A stretch of 64,000 bases of DNA from Porites lobata (Eukaryota; Cnidaria; Anthozoa; Scleractinia; Poritidae): assembly GCA_942486035.1 (NCBI GenBank), contig CALNXK010000002.1, positions 3,196,001 through 3,260,000 on the forward strand, written 5' to 3'. Made by a program: the position numbers and the translations under genes. Positions 55,001 to 64,000 of the stretch are shown piece after piece; the stretch's first letter is position 1, and every line of letters starts with the position of its first letter. The notes beneath the pieces are model-generated. The model worked only from the letters and a program-made list of their open reading frames with translations, made no database searches and had not been told where the DNA came from.

Positions 55001-58000
55001 TTCGGGTAGTGAGTGACGTCACTGGACGGCATTAACGGCCCGTCGATTCAGACGTTGTTGAGAGGAGAAAACGACTCGAAGCAATCGGATGAATTTCAGG
55101 CTACCTGCAAGGGGTGGGTCGTGCCATTTTCAGCTACCTTTAGGGGCTGGGTCACCCTATTTTATTACATAGATAGGCACTAACTACTAACGAGACAGAT
55201 GACTACACTTGTTATATAAAAGACAGCCAGCTGAAATTATTGCTAAAATACTCATAAACCTGTCGTGCGAGAAAATACAAAGGGTGACAGGCGCACATCT
55301 ATACGGGCGTGGAACCCTCTGTTAACCTTTTTTTGGGCTCTAACGAGCATGTCCGTTAATGATTTTCCATTTTTGTAAGGAAATTATTGATGGTTCTTTA
55401 AAAGGTTATAGTTGGTTTTGTATAAGATTCCATTTTTCCATTCAAGCCTTCTTTACAGTAGACATAGAGGGTTGGTATTGTGTCACGAATGGAAATATTT
55501 CTTTTTCCTCCTTGTTGTTTTGTTTTAGGAGTTTAGACTCCCTTTTGTGAATTTTATTTATTGAAGGTTTTCCATCAAAGATTATGGGTACCCTCTGTCC
55601 ATCAAGCGTTTTTTGAAAATGTGAATTATTTCCCTCAAAGGTTATTTCTGAGGAGTTTTTTCGTAGGATTCTCAAGGCTTCTCCTTGACAAATCCTTTTT
55701 TAACATTTGGAGGGTGACACGAGGTGAAATGTGTGTGCAAGAAGGTTTCCGATTGTTTAAAATGTTCTCTGCATCAAGGATAGATTTTCCTTGAATACTG
55801 TGCCTTTGTGTACAACCGTGTCTAAAAACGCAGTCTCAGTGTCAAATGTTTCGGCCGTGAATTCAATAATTGGGTGATGTAAGTTTGCTTGTTCAATGAG
55901 GGCTTCGATGTCTGGTTTATTCATGTCCCATAGACAGGAAGACAGTTTTGCTTAGAGTTGTTGTTTCAATATATGTCATGAAAATATTGGCAAAGGAATC
56001 AAAACTGCTGTCTTTGTGGCCATTGCAGTTCCACGGTTTTGTAGGTAGTGCTTTGCATTGAAGTGGAAGAAATTTTTTTGAGGATTAATCTAAGCATTTC
56101 CGGCAAGTAATGTGTGGGAAGGGGTTGTCTTTGTAGAAATTTCCATATGCTTTGTGACAGAAAATTTCAATATACCCTCGTTTTGCTGTATATTTGTGTC
56201 AAGACTCATAAAATCCATCGAAACAAGAAATGTTCGGTTTTTCACATTTGTCATTTCAGTGAAAGGCATGATTTCTGTGATTTTGATATTGGTTGTAGCA
56301 GCGTATTAACAAATTTTGTCAAGTACAGAACAAGGTTTTATTGGATTATTAAGAGGAAACCAAACATCCACGTTTTAACTAGGGGGTGGGTCATGCAATT
56401 TCCAACCTTGCTTTAGGGGTGGGCCAGTCATTTTTGTGCCGAAGAGAGGGGGTGGGCCCTGTGTTTTTTATCAACCACATTTCCAAATGCTCCGGCCCAA
56501 CCCCCCTAATACTTTTGACCAGTCCCTAACCACATAGAAAAGTAGTCTATAAAACAACGCAAGATCCAAGCAAGAAAGTAACACGGCACCTGATCAGCTT
56601 CAATACACTGAATATCGGCAATGTTTCTTATCGGTCCGAGAGCCGCCTCGCGACAAAGGTTAGCCATGTCTGAGCCTGAATAACCTGCAGAGAAAGAGGA
56701 ACTGAGTGAAAAAACCGTCGCTATAAGAACACACTAATGAACCCATATGTAAATACAACCCTCCTCTGTCTGCTCCTTTTCAATCAGTCAAAGGGGCAAG
56801 TTCTCACCTCGAGACTTGAGTGGGCCAGCTCTACCAAAAGGAATAAAAATGGACGATAAAGGTATAGTTAAATGAAAACCACGAATCTCTTTCTGACCTA
56901 TATTTCAGACTTTTCACTTGCTTTTTAGCGCAACTCTACCAAAAGGAAACGGCTGAAAAGGACAAATCTTCTCCTGACCTACAAGACCTATAATACAGAC
57001 TTTTCACTTGCTGTTCTTTTTTTTTGTTACTCTTACCATGTGTTTGTTGAACAATCTTCTTGATCTCCTGTTCAGAGAGACTGTAACTCTGTTGTGATAA
57101 CAAATTGTGCATGATTTGCTGCCGAGCGCCAGGATCAGGCAAGGGAATGTACAATCTTTTTACTAAGCGACGTCTTGCAGCTTCATCTATCTCTTGAGGC
57201 CTATCAATAAAATGTAGACACCAGTCAGTTCAACCACTGAATTGATTTGCCACATAAAAGACAAGCCTATTGGCGTAAATAGAAAACGTCAATAAAAGAG
57301 CTTTCATAAAGCTACTTAAATAGAAATTTGGCAGAACAGGAAACAACGTCCAACTTATCCATCAAATGAAAAACGACGCGTTAAATCTGTGTAACACTTT
57401 CCTCTTTTCAACACGAGGTAAGGTACTTTCATTCATAATGGTATACCAAGATTATACAATAGAAAATGATTAGTGTCTTTGTGCTGCAAATATTGAAAGA
57501 GAAGGTGACGAATTTGAAAGAATCCCGCCAAATATATCACAAACGACGAGCTTGTTATCCTTTTATTTAGCATATTTGCCAGGAATAAACTCAGCTTAAA
57601 AGCCCTCTATTGGCAAAAATCGAAGAGTCTGAAGGAGAATGCTAATTTAGTAAAATGGCAAATTTGCTCATTACCGAGAGAGAATAGCAAAATATCACCA
57701 AATTCACCATTGCGTGTATTCAGTCCTGACATTAGTGAAAGTACCTGTTTGTCGCACCAACAACAAGAAGCCTGTCATCAGAATTTGTTGTTGCGCCATC
57801 CTGAAATAAAAGAAAGAAAAAAGGTCACTGTTACACATTGCGAAGAAAAAAGTGAACGTCTACAAGCTCTGACCTTAATGTTGTTAAGGGCGTGGTAAAA
57901 TACGCAACAAGATTTTGCAGTATATTCCTTGAAGTTATGGGAAATTTCAAGAAAAATCGTTTTCGGTAAAGAATGTTCACCATGAAGGTTATTATTTTTG

Positions 58001-61000
58001 CACACTAATACAAAAGTGCAGAGATAAGCTATTTTATCATAATATGAAAGCTTTTATACATAAACAATCACTGTTGTCAACACTTTACTGCGCATAACAC
58101 TTGCCAGTTGAACAAGGAATTCAGTTTTTATCCTTCTTGAGGCATCATGCTCTCCATCAGTTCTCTGAGATAGCAGTGAATCTATCTCATCAATAAAAAT
58201 AACAGCAGGCAGATGACATCTGGCAACAGCAAACAACGCACGAACCATCTTTTCACCTTCCCCTACCTATAATACAGACACAAAATAAATAGATCGTGTA
58301 TGCAAAAGCGTCAGGAAAAGCCTACACGAGATAATGTCGCCCAGATAGCTCAGTTAAAATAGCAGCAGTCTGCGGAGCGGCAGATCCGGGTTCAAACACA
58401 GGCCAGTCCAGTCCAACAACCGTGGTCTTTGAAAAACTGCTAAGATCATGCTGGCTATGTATAACATCACCCAGTCCACATCACTTCATTAGGTGTTGGC
58501 ATAGTCTCCTTTATCACGGAACTCGAAGGGGACGTAAGAGAACCACACTACTGTTTAAAAAAGTAGGGGAAGTTTTCCTGGTGGCGCAAGTGATCAACCA
58601 CTACCTCTGTTATTACTTCACTTGTCACACATTTCATATAGTAAGCTCATAAATGGACCGATAAGGGCAGTGGCGCGCCATTGTTTGCTGACGTCCGAAC
58701 TTACTGTTCATCACATTCTGTACGTAAAGAGGACAGGTACTGTAGGGTTGTTCTCTCATTTGCGACATTATTAGTATACACTTACCCACTTAGATGTAAG
58801 AGATGACGCGCTGATACTGAAGAATGTGGCCTTGGATTGACTGGCTATGCACTTGCCTAAATCAACACGTTCGCTTATCATTATTTAATGGTGTATAATT
58901 TTTTAAGGACTTAAGATTAAGACGATTACTTTAGAGAAGTTAACAAAGATTTTATCCCAATCGAAACAGGGAGTGTTACTTTGGAAAGATATTATATTTC
59001 GATTTTCTTTAATATAGAATTCAAGGACCAGTGAAAGACACTGCCGGTGTCATAATAAATGATGAGACAATTGCTATTTCCTTTCCCCTTTACAAACTAG
59101 GATTGATCTTTAACAAAGCCAAAACAAGCAAACCGAAAAACAAATTATCGAGAGAAAAACAGGAAAGCAGTATCTATGATTTTAAAAATTGATACAACCG
59201 AAAAGGAGGAGTTAAAAACGGTCCCACTTTACTATCGACTTCACGCCCTAATCTCCCGCCTGACCACGTCCTCATCGATATTATTGGTCATTACTAAAAA
59301 ACAAGGTTGCGCGAGTCCAATGTTCAGGACAAGATAAATATTCCATTTTTTATAAGTATTACAAGTGATCGAAACCATCTGTTTTCTGCCAGGTGAAAAC
59401 AGAAAAAAAAAACAGTTCTGTACACATCACTTAAATTTTTTTATTCTTTTTGAAATTATACACGAATAGTTTCTGTATTTACCAATTAATGTTTTTCCAG
59501 TTCCTGGCGGTCCAAATAACAGCACTCCCTTGGGGGGTCCTCGCAAGCCTTTGAAGATGTCACTGAAAAATAGACCGGGTTTTTTATAAAGGGGAAGAGG
59601 TCTGATTAATGACTATCAGAAACCAAATCTGAGCGCGAGGAATTATCTAATTATTGGATTGGTACGAAAGATTTACTTAACGAATGTGACGGGGACACTT
59701 TATGCAAACTTTAAAAAATATACATCAGTAGGTTCGTTTAATTTACAGAAACATGAATGTTAAGATGACAGACACCTCTGTCAACCAAAATTTTATTCCA
59801 GATCAACTATCAATTCCAGTAGGTTTTAAATCCTACAAGCTAATTTATTATCACGTGTACATATGATATGGATTTATCACCAGACTTACGGTCTCAGCAT
59901 GGGCCACACAACAATCTCTTTGATTACACTCTTGGCAAATTCCAGTCCTGCAATATCATCCCATGACACCGGTGGACCATGATCCATAATCTTAAGAGTA
60001 CAAAATGTACAAAAAGGTTCACTAACTGCTACACAATGCAAATTATCATCTCAAGTCGTCTCTTATGATCGTGTCAAGCAAAGTGGGAGACAAACATGGG
60101 ACATATTAATACTGAAAGGGGACACTGAGGGTACTTCAATCGGTAGTAATATGTTAAGGTAAACAGGAAACTAATATGGACCAGTCAGCTGATTTGAGGC
60201 CGAAAACCAAATCAAATTGAAAGTTGACCGCGTTTCGGTCGCTAACCCGCCCTTTCACAAAGCCAATAGGCAAGCATTAGTTATATCAGCTTTTGAATCT
60301 TATTACCCTGGCAAGTTGTCTTTTTCTGCTAAGTTGATCAAATCAAATTTGTCTTTCCCGCTTACTTAGTAAAACGCTTTGCGCTTTTGAAACCAACTCT
60401 TGCCTGATGTACACCAGAAAACAGAAAACTTCACCAAACAGAAAGATTTACAATAGAACTGCATTGCCCAAGAAATCCAGAATCAGTTAGATATCTAGCA
60501 TGTCATGCTATTTGCCACCTTTTGAAACAGCCTAAACGTGTTTTCGCATCATCTGAATTCAAGAAATAATGGTTCACTTTGCTATTTAAGGTGGCTCGAC
60601 TGGATTTTTTGAGGGGGATACCTCCCAAGTTTGAGCATTAACTACGTCGGCATAAGTAAAGATATGGAAAAAAGATTACCACAACTGTATTATATAAAGA
60701 CGAAAATTTCTTATTATCTGGGTTTTATTGCAATCGGAGTCGCCATGGCAACGTAATGACGCCATTACGTTTTTCATTTATCGTTGTGTTTCTCTGTACC
60801 AGGAGATTTTTGAAGAAATCGCTTAAGGGAGTATGTACCTGCCATAATTGCCTCCATTATGGCAAAGTTTGAGGAAATTCTATGAGAGCGTTTTCGAAAT
60901 ATTTTGAAATGCAGTTTTAAGAACCATCAAAGCAGTGAAATAGCATGCTAGCCGCAAAATTCGCTAATATTTTAAGAAAATGATGAGCTTTGGAATCGCA

Positions 61001-63338
61001 GCTTCATCTCATAGTGGTTTGATTCCATTGAAAACTGCATACAAAAAAAGAGGGGAATTGCTCTGGGCGATCGCGAGTAAGAAGAATTTTATCAACTTGC
61101 ATTCAGCTGCTTTTGATACAGTTTTTGGAGTTAATTTGGTTCATGCCTAAAAATTTCGCATTTTTCCAAAAACCGCTCGATAAATTTTGTTATAAATTCG
61201 ACAATCCCGAGATCAATCGTCAAGAATGATTCCCTGGAAGTTTTAAGAACATTGAAAACAGGGAAGGCTTTTAAATAGGGCCTCAAATATGGCCAATTTT
61301 CCCCCAGATTTTGTGTTTACAAGCGAGTGTCCTCATTATTCACTGGCATTGTTTCCAAGTTTCATATACACGTGCACATTTAGCAAAAAGATAGAATTTG
61401 CATCAAAAAGGACCCTCGGTTAAATCTCCGGGATATGCTAATTAACGGCTAAAGAGATTAGTGATACATTATATAACATCAGAGCAACTCTTTGTGAGAG
61501 CTTCTGTGATGATAATCAAGTATTGCATCCTACACGATGAGCCGTGACGTTCACCGTTTCGGCTCTCACTGCTATCTGTGACGACAAGCCAATTATTAGC
61601 ATATTCCGGATATTTCTTCGGAAAGTAATCGAGAGTTCTTTTTTATGCAAATTTATATCTTTTGCTAGTTGTGCACGTGCATATGAAACTTGAAAACAAT
61701 GCCAGTGAATAATGAGGACGCTCGCTTGTAAACACAAAATCTGGGGGAAAAATTGGTTATGTTAGAGGCCCTATTTAAAAGCCTTCCCTGTTTTCAATGT
61801 TCTTGAAACTTGCAGAGAATATTTCTTAACAATTGATCTCGGGATTGTCGAATCTATAACAAAATTTATCGAGCGGTTTTTGGCAAAATGCGAAATTTTT
61901 AGGCATGAACCAAATTAACTCCAAAAACTGTATCAAAAGCAGCTGAATGCAAGTTAATAAAATTCTTCTTACTCGCGATCGCCCAGAGCAATTCCCCTCT
62001 TTTTTTGTATGCAGTTTTCAATGGAATCAAACCACTATGAGATGAAGCTGCGATTCCAAAGCTCATCATTTTCTTAAAATATTAGCGAATTTTGCGGCTA
62101 GCATGCTATTTCACTGCTTTGATGGTTCTTAAAACTGCATTTCAAAATATTTCGAAAACGCTCTCATAGAATTTCCTCAAACTTTGCCATAATGGAGGCA
62201 ATTATGGCAGGTACATACTCCCTTAAGCGATTTCTTCAAAAAACTCCTGGTACAGAGAAACACAACGATAAATGAAAAACGTAATGGCGTCATTACGTTG
62301 CCATGGCGACTGCGATTGCAATAAACCCACATCATAAGAAATTTTCATCTTTATATAATACAGTTGTGGTAACCTTTTTTCCACATCTTTACTCATGCCG
62401 ACGTAGTTAATGCTCAAACGTGGTTGGTATCAACCCCAACAAATCCAGTCGAGCCACCTTAATGGTACAGGTTCACGGTTCAGCGCATGCTCATTAATTA
62501 TATTACTTTTTTCCAATTTATTATTTATTCTATCGGTTAATAATCCCACTCACATGTATCTCGGCGATCTCAGAGTGTATTTCAAAGTAGAAGTGTATTT
62601 CAGAGTAACCTTAAGTAGGATGGAGGAGTACTAAAATCGCAGAAAAAATTAGTGGATTATGCCAAAACTACCAACGTTACCCGAAGGCTTTATTCCATGG
62701 TTGATGAATTTACAGCTATTGCACGTAAGTTGATCAAGTGACCGCCAGGGGAGTGTGCAAATTGGTTCTTTGACAACCTTATGACATTATCATATTGCTC
62801 GCATAGACGACACAGCATGCCCAGGCAGAAAAACACCATTTTGATTGATGAGCATGCGCTGAACCGTGAAACCTTGCCTTTAAGACTACAGTTCACATTG
62901 AAACTGTTCCTTGTCGTTTGTTGCTACGGATGGCAAGCATGAACATGGATTGAAACCTTCAAAAGCTAGGGCCACCCTTTAAAAGGTTTCATGCTGTGCC
63001 TTCAAAAATGACCAAAATTATTATGGTTATACTCCCTAATGAAATTTGTTTGATACCTTCTTCTTCTTCTTCACTGGACTGGAGCATTTTGTGCGTGGGT
63101 AGAAGGCGCTAAGTAATGACTTTAACCTAAAACAGCAATATCTTCGTTACATAGCCCCTTTAATTAGATGCCAAGCAGCTATGCCATTACTTAGTATATG
63201 AAGAGATATGAGCAGAATATTGTTAAAGACTTATGACTCACTTCATTTGTTATCAGTTCAACCATTTTTGGTTCTATATTCTTGAGTCTTTCGTCCATCT
63301 CTGGATGACTCTTCTCCTCATTGCCATTCACTTTTTTT
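52061..63338 (-). CDS. FIGNL1: fidgetin-like 1 AAA ATPase, C-terminal half (N-terminus off the right edge)
   Basis: An AAA ATPase of the fidgetin/spastin/katanin group. The known family regulates RAD51 in homologous recombination and can affect microtubules. Coding exons in transcript order: 63338-63242, 59990-59890, 59562-59483, 58856-58786, 58266-58105, 57800-57745, 57200-57037, 56684-56590, 52183-52061. Together they give 315 complete codons. Visible in order: NGNEEKSHPEMDERLKNIEP, MDHGPPVSWDDIAGLEFAK, Walker A GPPGTGKT, SLTSKWVGEGEKMVRALF, Walker B AVIFIDEID, sensor VVGATNRP, the arginine cluster DEAARRRLVKRLYIPLP, GSDMANLCREAALGPIR, and the C-terminal helix motif ASVSEKDLDLYLQWN ending GSGTK. 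These match FIGNL1 rather than fidgetin or spastin. The donor after 58105 is GC (GCAAGT); all other introns seen are GT-AG. N-terminal exons lie beyond 64000. Confidence 0.95.
52187..52209 (-). promoter_or_regulatory. T23 polypyrimidine tract at the last FIGNL1 acceptor
   Basis: On the minus strand, 23 consecutive T run into CAG at the acceptor of exon 52183-52061. An A-run on the plus strand this long may also be the tail of an old retroelement. Confidence 0.7.
52640..52870 (-). repeat. tRNA-derived SINE, family S2 copy 2
   Basis: A diverged copy of 17040-17350. It shares the CACTCCACACAAATA, AACATAATAGGATTAAAGAC and GTTTATTTACAAGCATG stretches and the tRNA-like end with GAACCCGGGACCGC. It lies in the last FIGNL1 intron. 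Confidence 0.7.
54218..55103. mobile_element. 886-bp Mutator-like element, copy 2
   Basis: Nearly the same sequence as 28581-29472, in the same orientation about 26 kb away. It starts TAGCCTGAATTTCATCCGAT and ends ATCGGATGAATTTCAGGCTA. The flanks GTGCAAGGG and CTGCAAGGG match in 8 of 9 bases, with two extra bases on the right. A surrounding pair of inverted GGGACTGGTC words (54163 and about 56520) suggests it inserted into an older element. Confidence 0.85.
55262..56350 (-). mobile_element. decayed Penelope-like reverse transcriptase in the last FIGNL1 intron
   Basis: Read on the minus strand in several frames: VSMDFMSLDTNIQQNEG (like the LVxLDVxSLYTNIPxxEG box), FFHFNAKHYLQNRGTAMATK, LWDMNKPDIEALIEQANLHH, IIEFTAETFDTETAFLDT, FPFVTQYQPSM and a KNGKSLTDMLVRAQ end. 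Order and content match Penelope-like reverse transcriptases. Stops and frame changes are frequent. The YxDD box expected just before LWD is missing, so it is inactive. It lies between FIGNL1 exons 56684-56590 and 52183-52061. Confidence 0.8.
58338..58412 (+). repeat. tRNA-like SINE fragment
   Basis: CAGATAGCTCAGTTAAAATAGC (A-box-like) and CCGGGTTCAAACAC (B-box-like) are spaced as in a tRNA. The D-loop is abnormal, so a SINE remnant is more likely than a gene. It lies in the FIGNL1 intron between exons 58856-58786 and 58266-58105. Confidence 0.6.
60586..62462. mobile_element. 1.88-kb foldback element with TTAA ends
   Basis: The left arm (60586 to about 61456) is the near-exact reverse complement of the right arm (about 61590 to 62462), with a spacer of about 130 bp. 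The ends read TTAAGGTGGCTCGACTGGAT and ATCCAGTCGAGCCACCTTAA in the strict sense (the right arm has AAATCCAGTCGAGCCACCTTAA). Both arms share GCATTAACTACGTCGGCAT and GTACCTGCCATAATTGCC. No reading frame of note is present. It lies in the FIGNL1 intron between exons 63338-63242 and 59990-59890. TTAA at both ends would fit a piggyBac-type origin; that is inference. Confidence 0.88.
62474..62868. mobile_element. small TIR element next to the foldback
   Basis: CACGGTTCAGCGCATGCTCAT near 62472-62493 and ATGAGCATGCGCTGAACCGTG near 62848-62869 are inverted. The interior is AT-rich with no frame of note. It starts within about 12 bp of the end of the large foldback. Confidence 0.65.
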
Positions 63339-63504
63339 CTAAAATAGTTTAAGATAAACACAACGTTTGTTGCTTTCAGCAGACTTTGTAAAACAAGGGA
63401 CTACCGGATAGTTCATAGCATCAGTTGCACATAGCAATTAGGCATTCTCCATTGTTTCTGATACTTTAACTTTAGAAATGTTTATTTTCATTTTGTGTAA
63501 GTAT

Positions 63505-63600
63505 GTTACCAGGCAAATTTGATGTCAGATTAATTTTGACTTAACCAAGGTTGATCCTCTTTTGCCTCCAGGCCCTGACGGGTGACAAAGGAAACTGATT
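63505..63600. repeat. half copy of the small palindromic MITE family
   Basis: Shares the AATTTGATGTCAG, TTGACTTAACCAAGGTTGATCC and ACAAAGGAAACTGATTGAGGAT segments with 10526-10673 and 12833-13002, but the second outer arm is absent. Confidence 0.5.
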
Positions 63601-63977
63601 GAGGATACACTACACTATACCGGATCCACTACAGTATGAACGGCAACAGCACAGATCTGGAACAAGTTGTTCACATACATCAAACAATCGTAAAATCACG
63701 TGCTCCGTTTTTCTCGCGTGTGCACAACCATTTTATGGATATTTATTATTTTTATCTTGCTCCGATTATTCTCTGTTTCAAACGTTATGCACATTTTGTT
63801 CTTTTTCGTTTTTTTTGTTTTAGCGTGTCAGTCTAAAAAGATGTCATTGTTAAGACAGAGAAAAACATGCTTAAGAGCGCCACTTTTATCCTAAAAATCG
63901 CAGCGGTATACAATGTTGATTTTCTTACATCAGTAGTAATATTGTTCGAATTGAGGAGATTACATTGTCTGTGGAAT

Positions 63978-64000
63978 TTTATTATTATTATTATTATTAT
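63978..64000. repeat. (ATT)n microsatellite at the window edge
   Basis: A perfect ATT run continues to the last base of the window. Confidence 0.9.

Overview
The window looks like nuclear DNA from an anthozoan cnidarian, most likely a stony coral. The genes are AT-rich, intron-dense and animal-type, with GT-AG introns. The intergenic and intronic DNA is packed with short inverted-repeat transposons and tRNA-derived SINEs. The species call is an inference from gene content and repeat style, since nothing could be searched here.

Five genes are supported exon by exon. (1) DDX41, a DEAD-box RNA helicase, lies on the minus strand at 499-21464. Twenty coding exons are present, and the last exon, with the C-terminal zinc knuckle, lies off the left edge. 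(2) Allantoicase (ALLC) lies on the minus strand at 24620-39100 and is complete in 12 coding exons (388 aa). (3, 4) Two tandem secreted chymotrypsin-like S1 serine protease zymogens lie on the plus strand at 43532-46428 (307 aa) and 47781-51679 (359 aa). Their catalytic domains share intron positions but their propeptides are unrelated. (5) FIGNL1, a fidgetin-like AAA ATPase, lies on the minus strand at 52061-63338. Nine C-terminal coding exons are present and the N-terminal half lies off the right edge. Protease 2 and FIGNL1 converge with 381 bp between their stop codons. ALLC and protease 1 are divergent across 4.4 kb.

The genes do not form an obvious pathway. DDX41 acts in splicing and nucleic-acid sensing, ALLC in purine catabolism, the proteases in extracellular or digestive proteolysis, and FIGNL1 in DNA repair and microtubule severing. 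Every splice junction was checked for reading phase, and each predicted protein joins in frame.

Mobile DNA fills the rest. There are several TAGCC-ended, long-TIR elements flanked by 9-bp target duplications (Mutator-like), and a 1.88-kb near-palindrome with TTAA ends in a FIGNL1 intron. A foldback element with an 11-bp flanking duplication sits in the first large DDX41 intron. A jockey/CR1-type reverse transcriptase lies antisense in ALLC intron 1. A decayed Penelope-like reverse transcriptase lies in a FIGNL1 intron, and an orphan, frameshifted integrase-zinc-domain exon lies upstream of DDX41. I found no CRISPR array, bacterial operon or clear novel system. The most unusual points are transposon ends abutting DDX41 splice sites, one GC-AG intron in FIGNL1, and the paired proteases with acidic propeptides.
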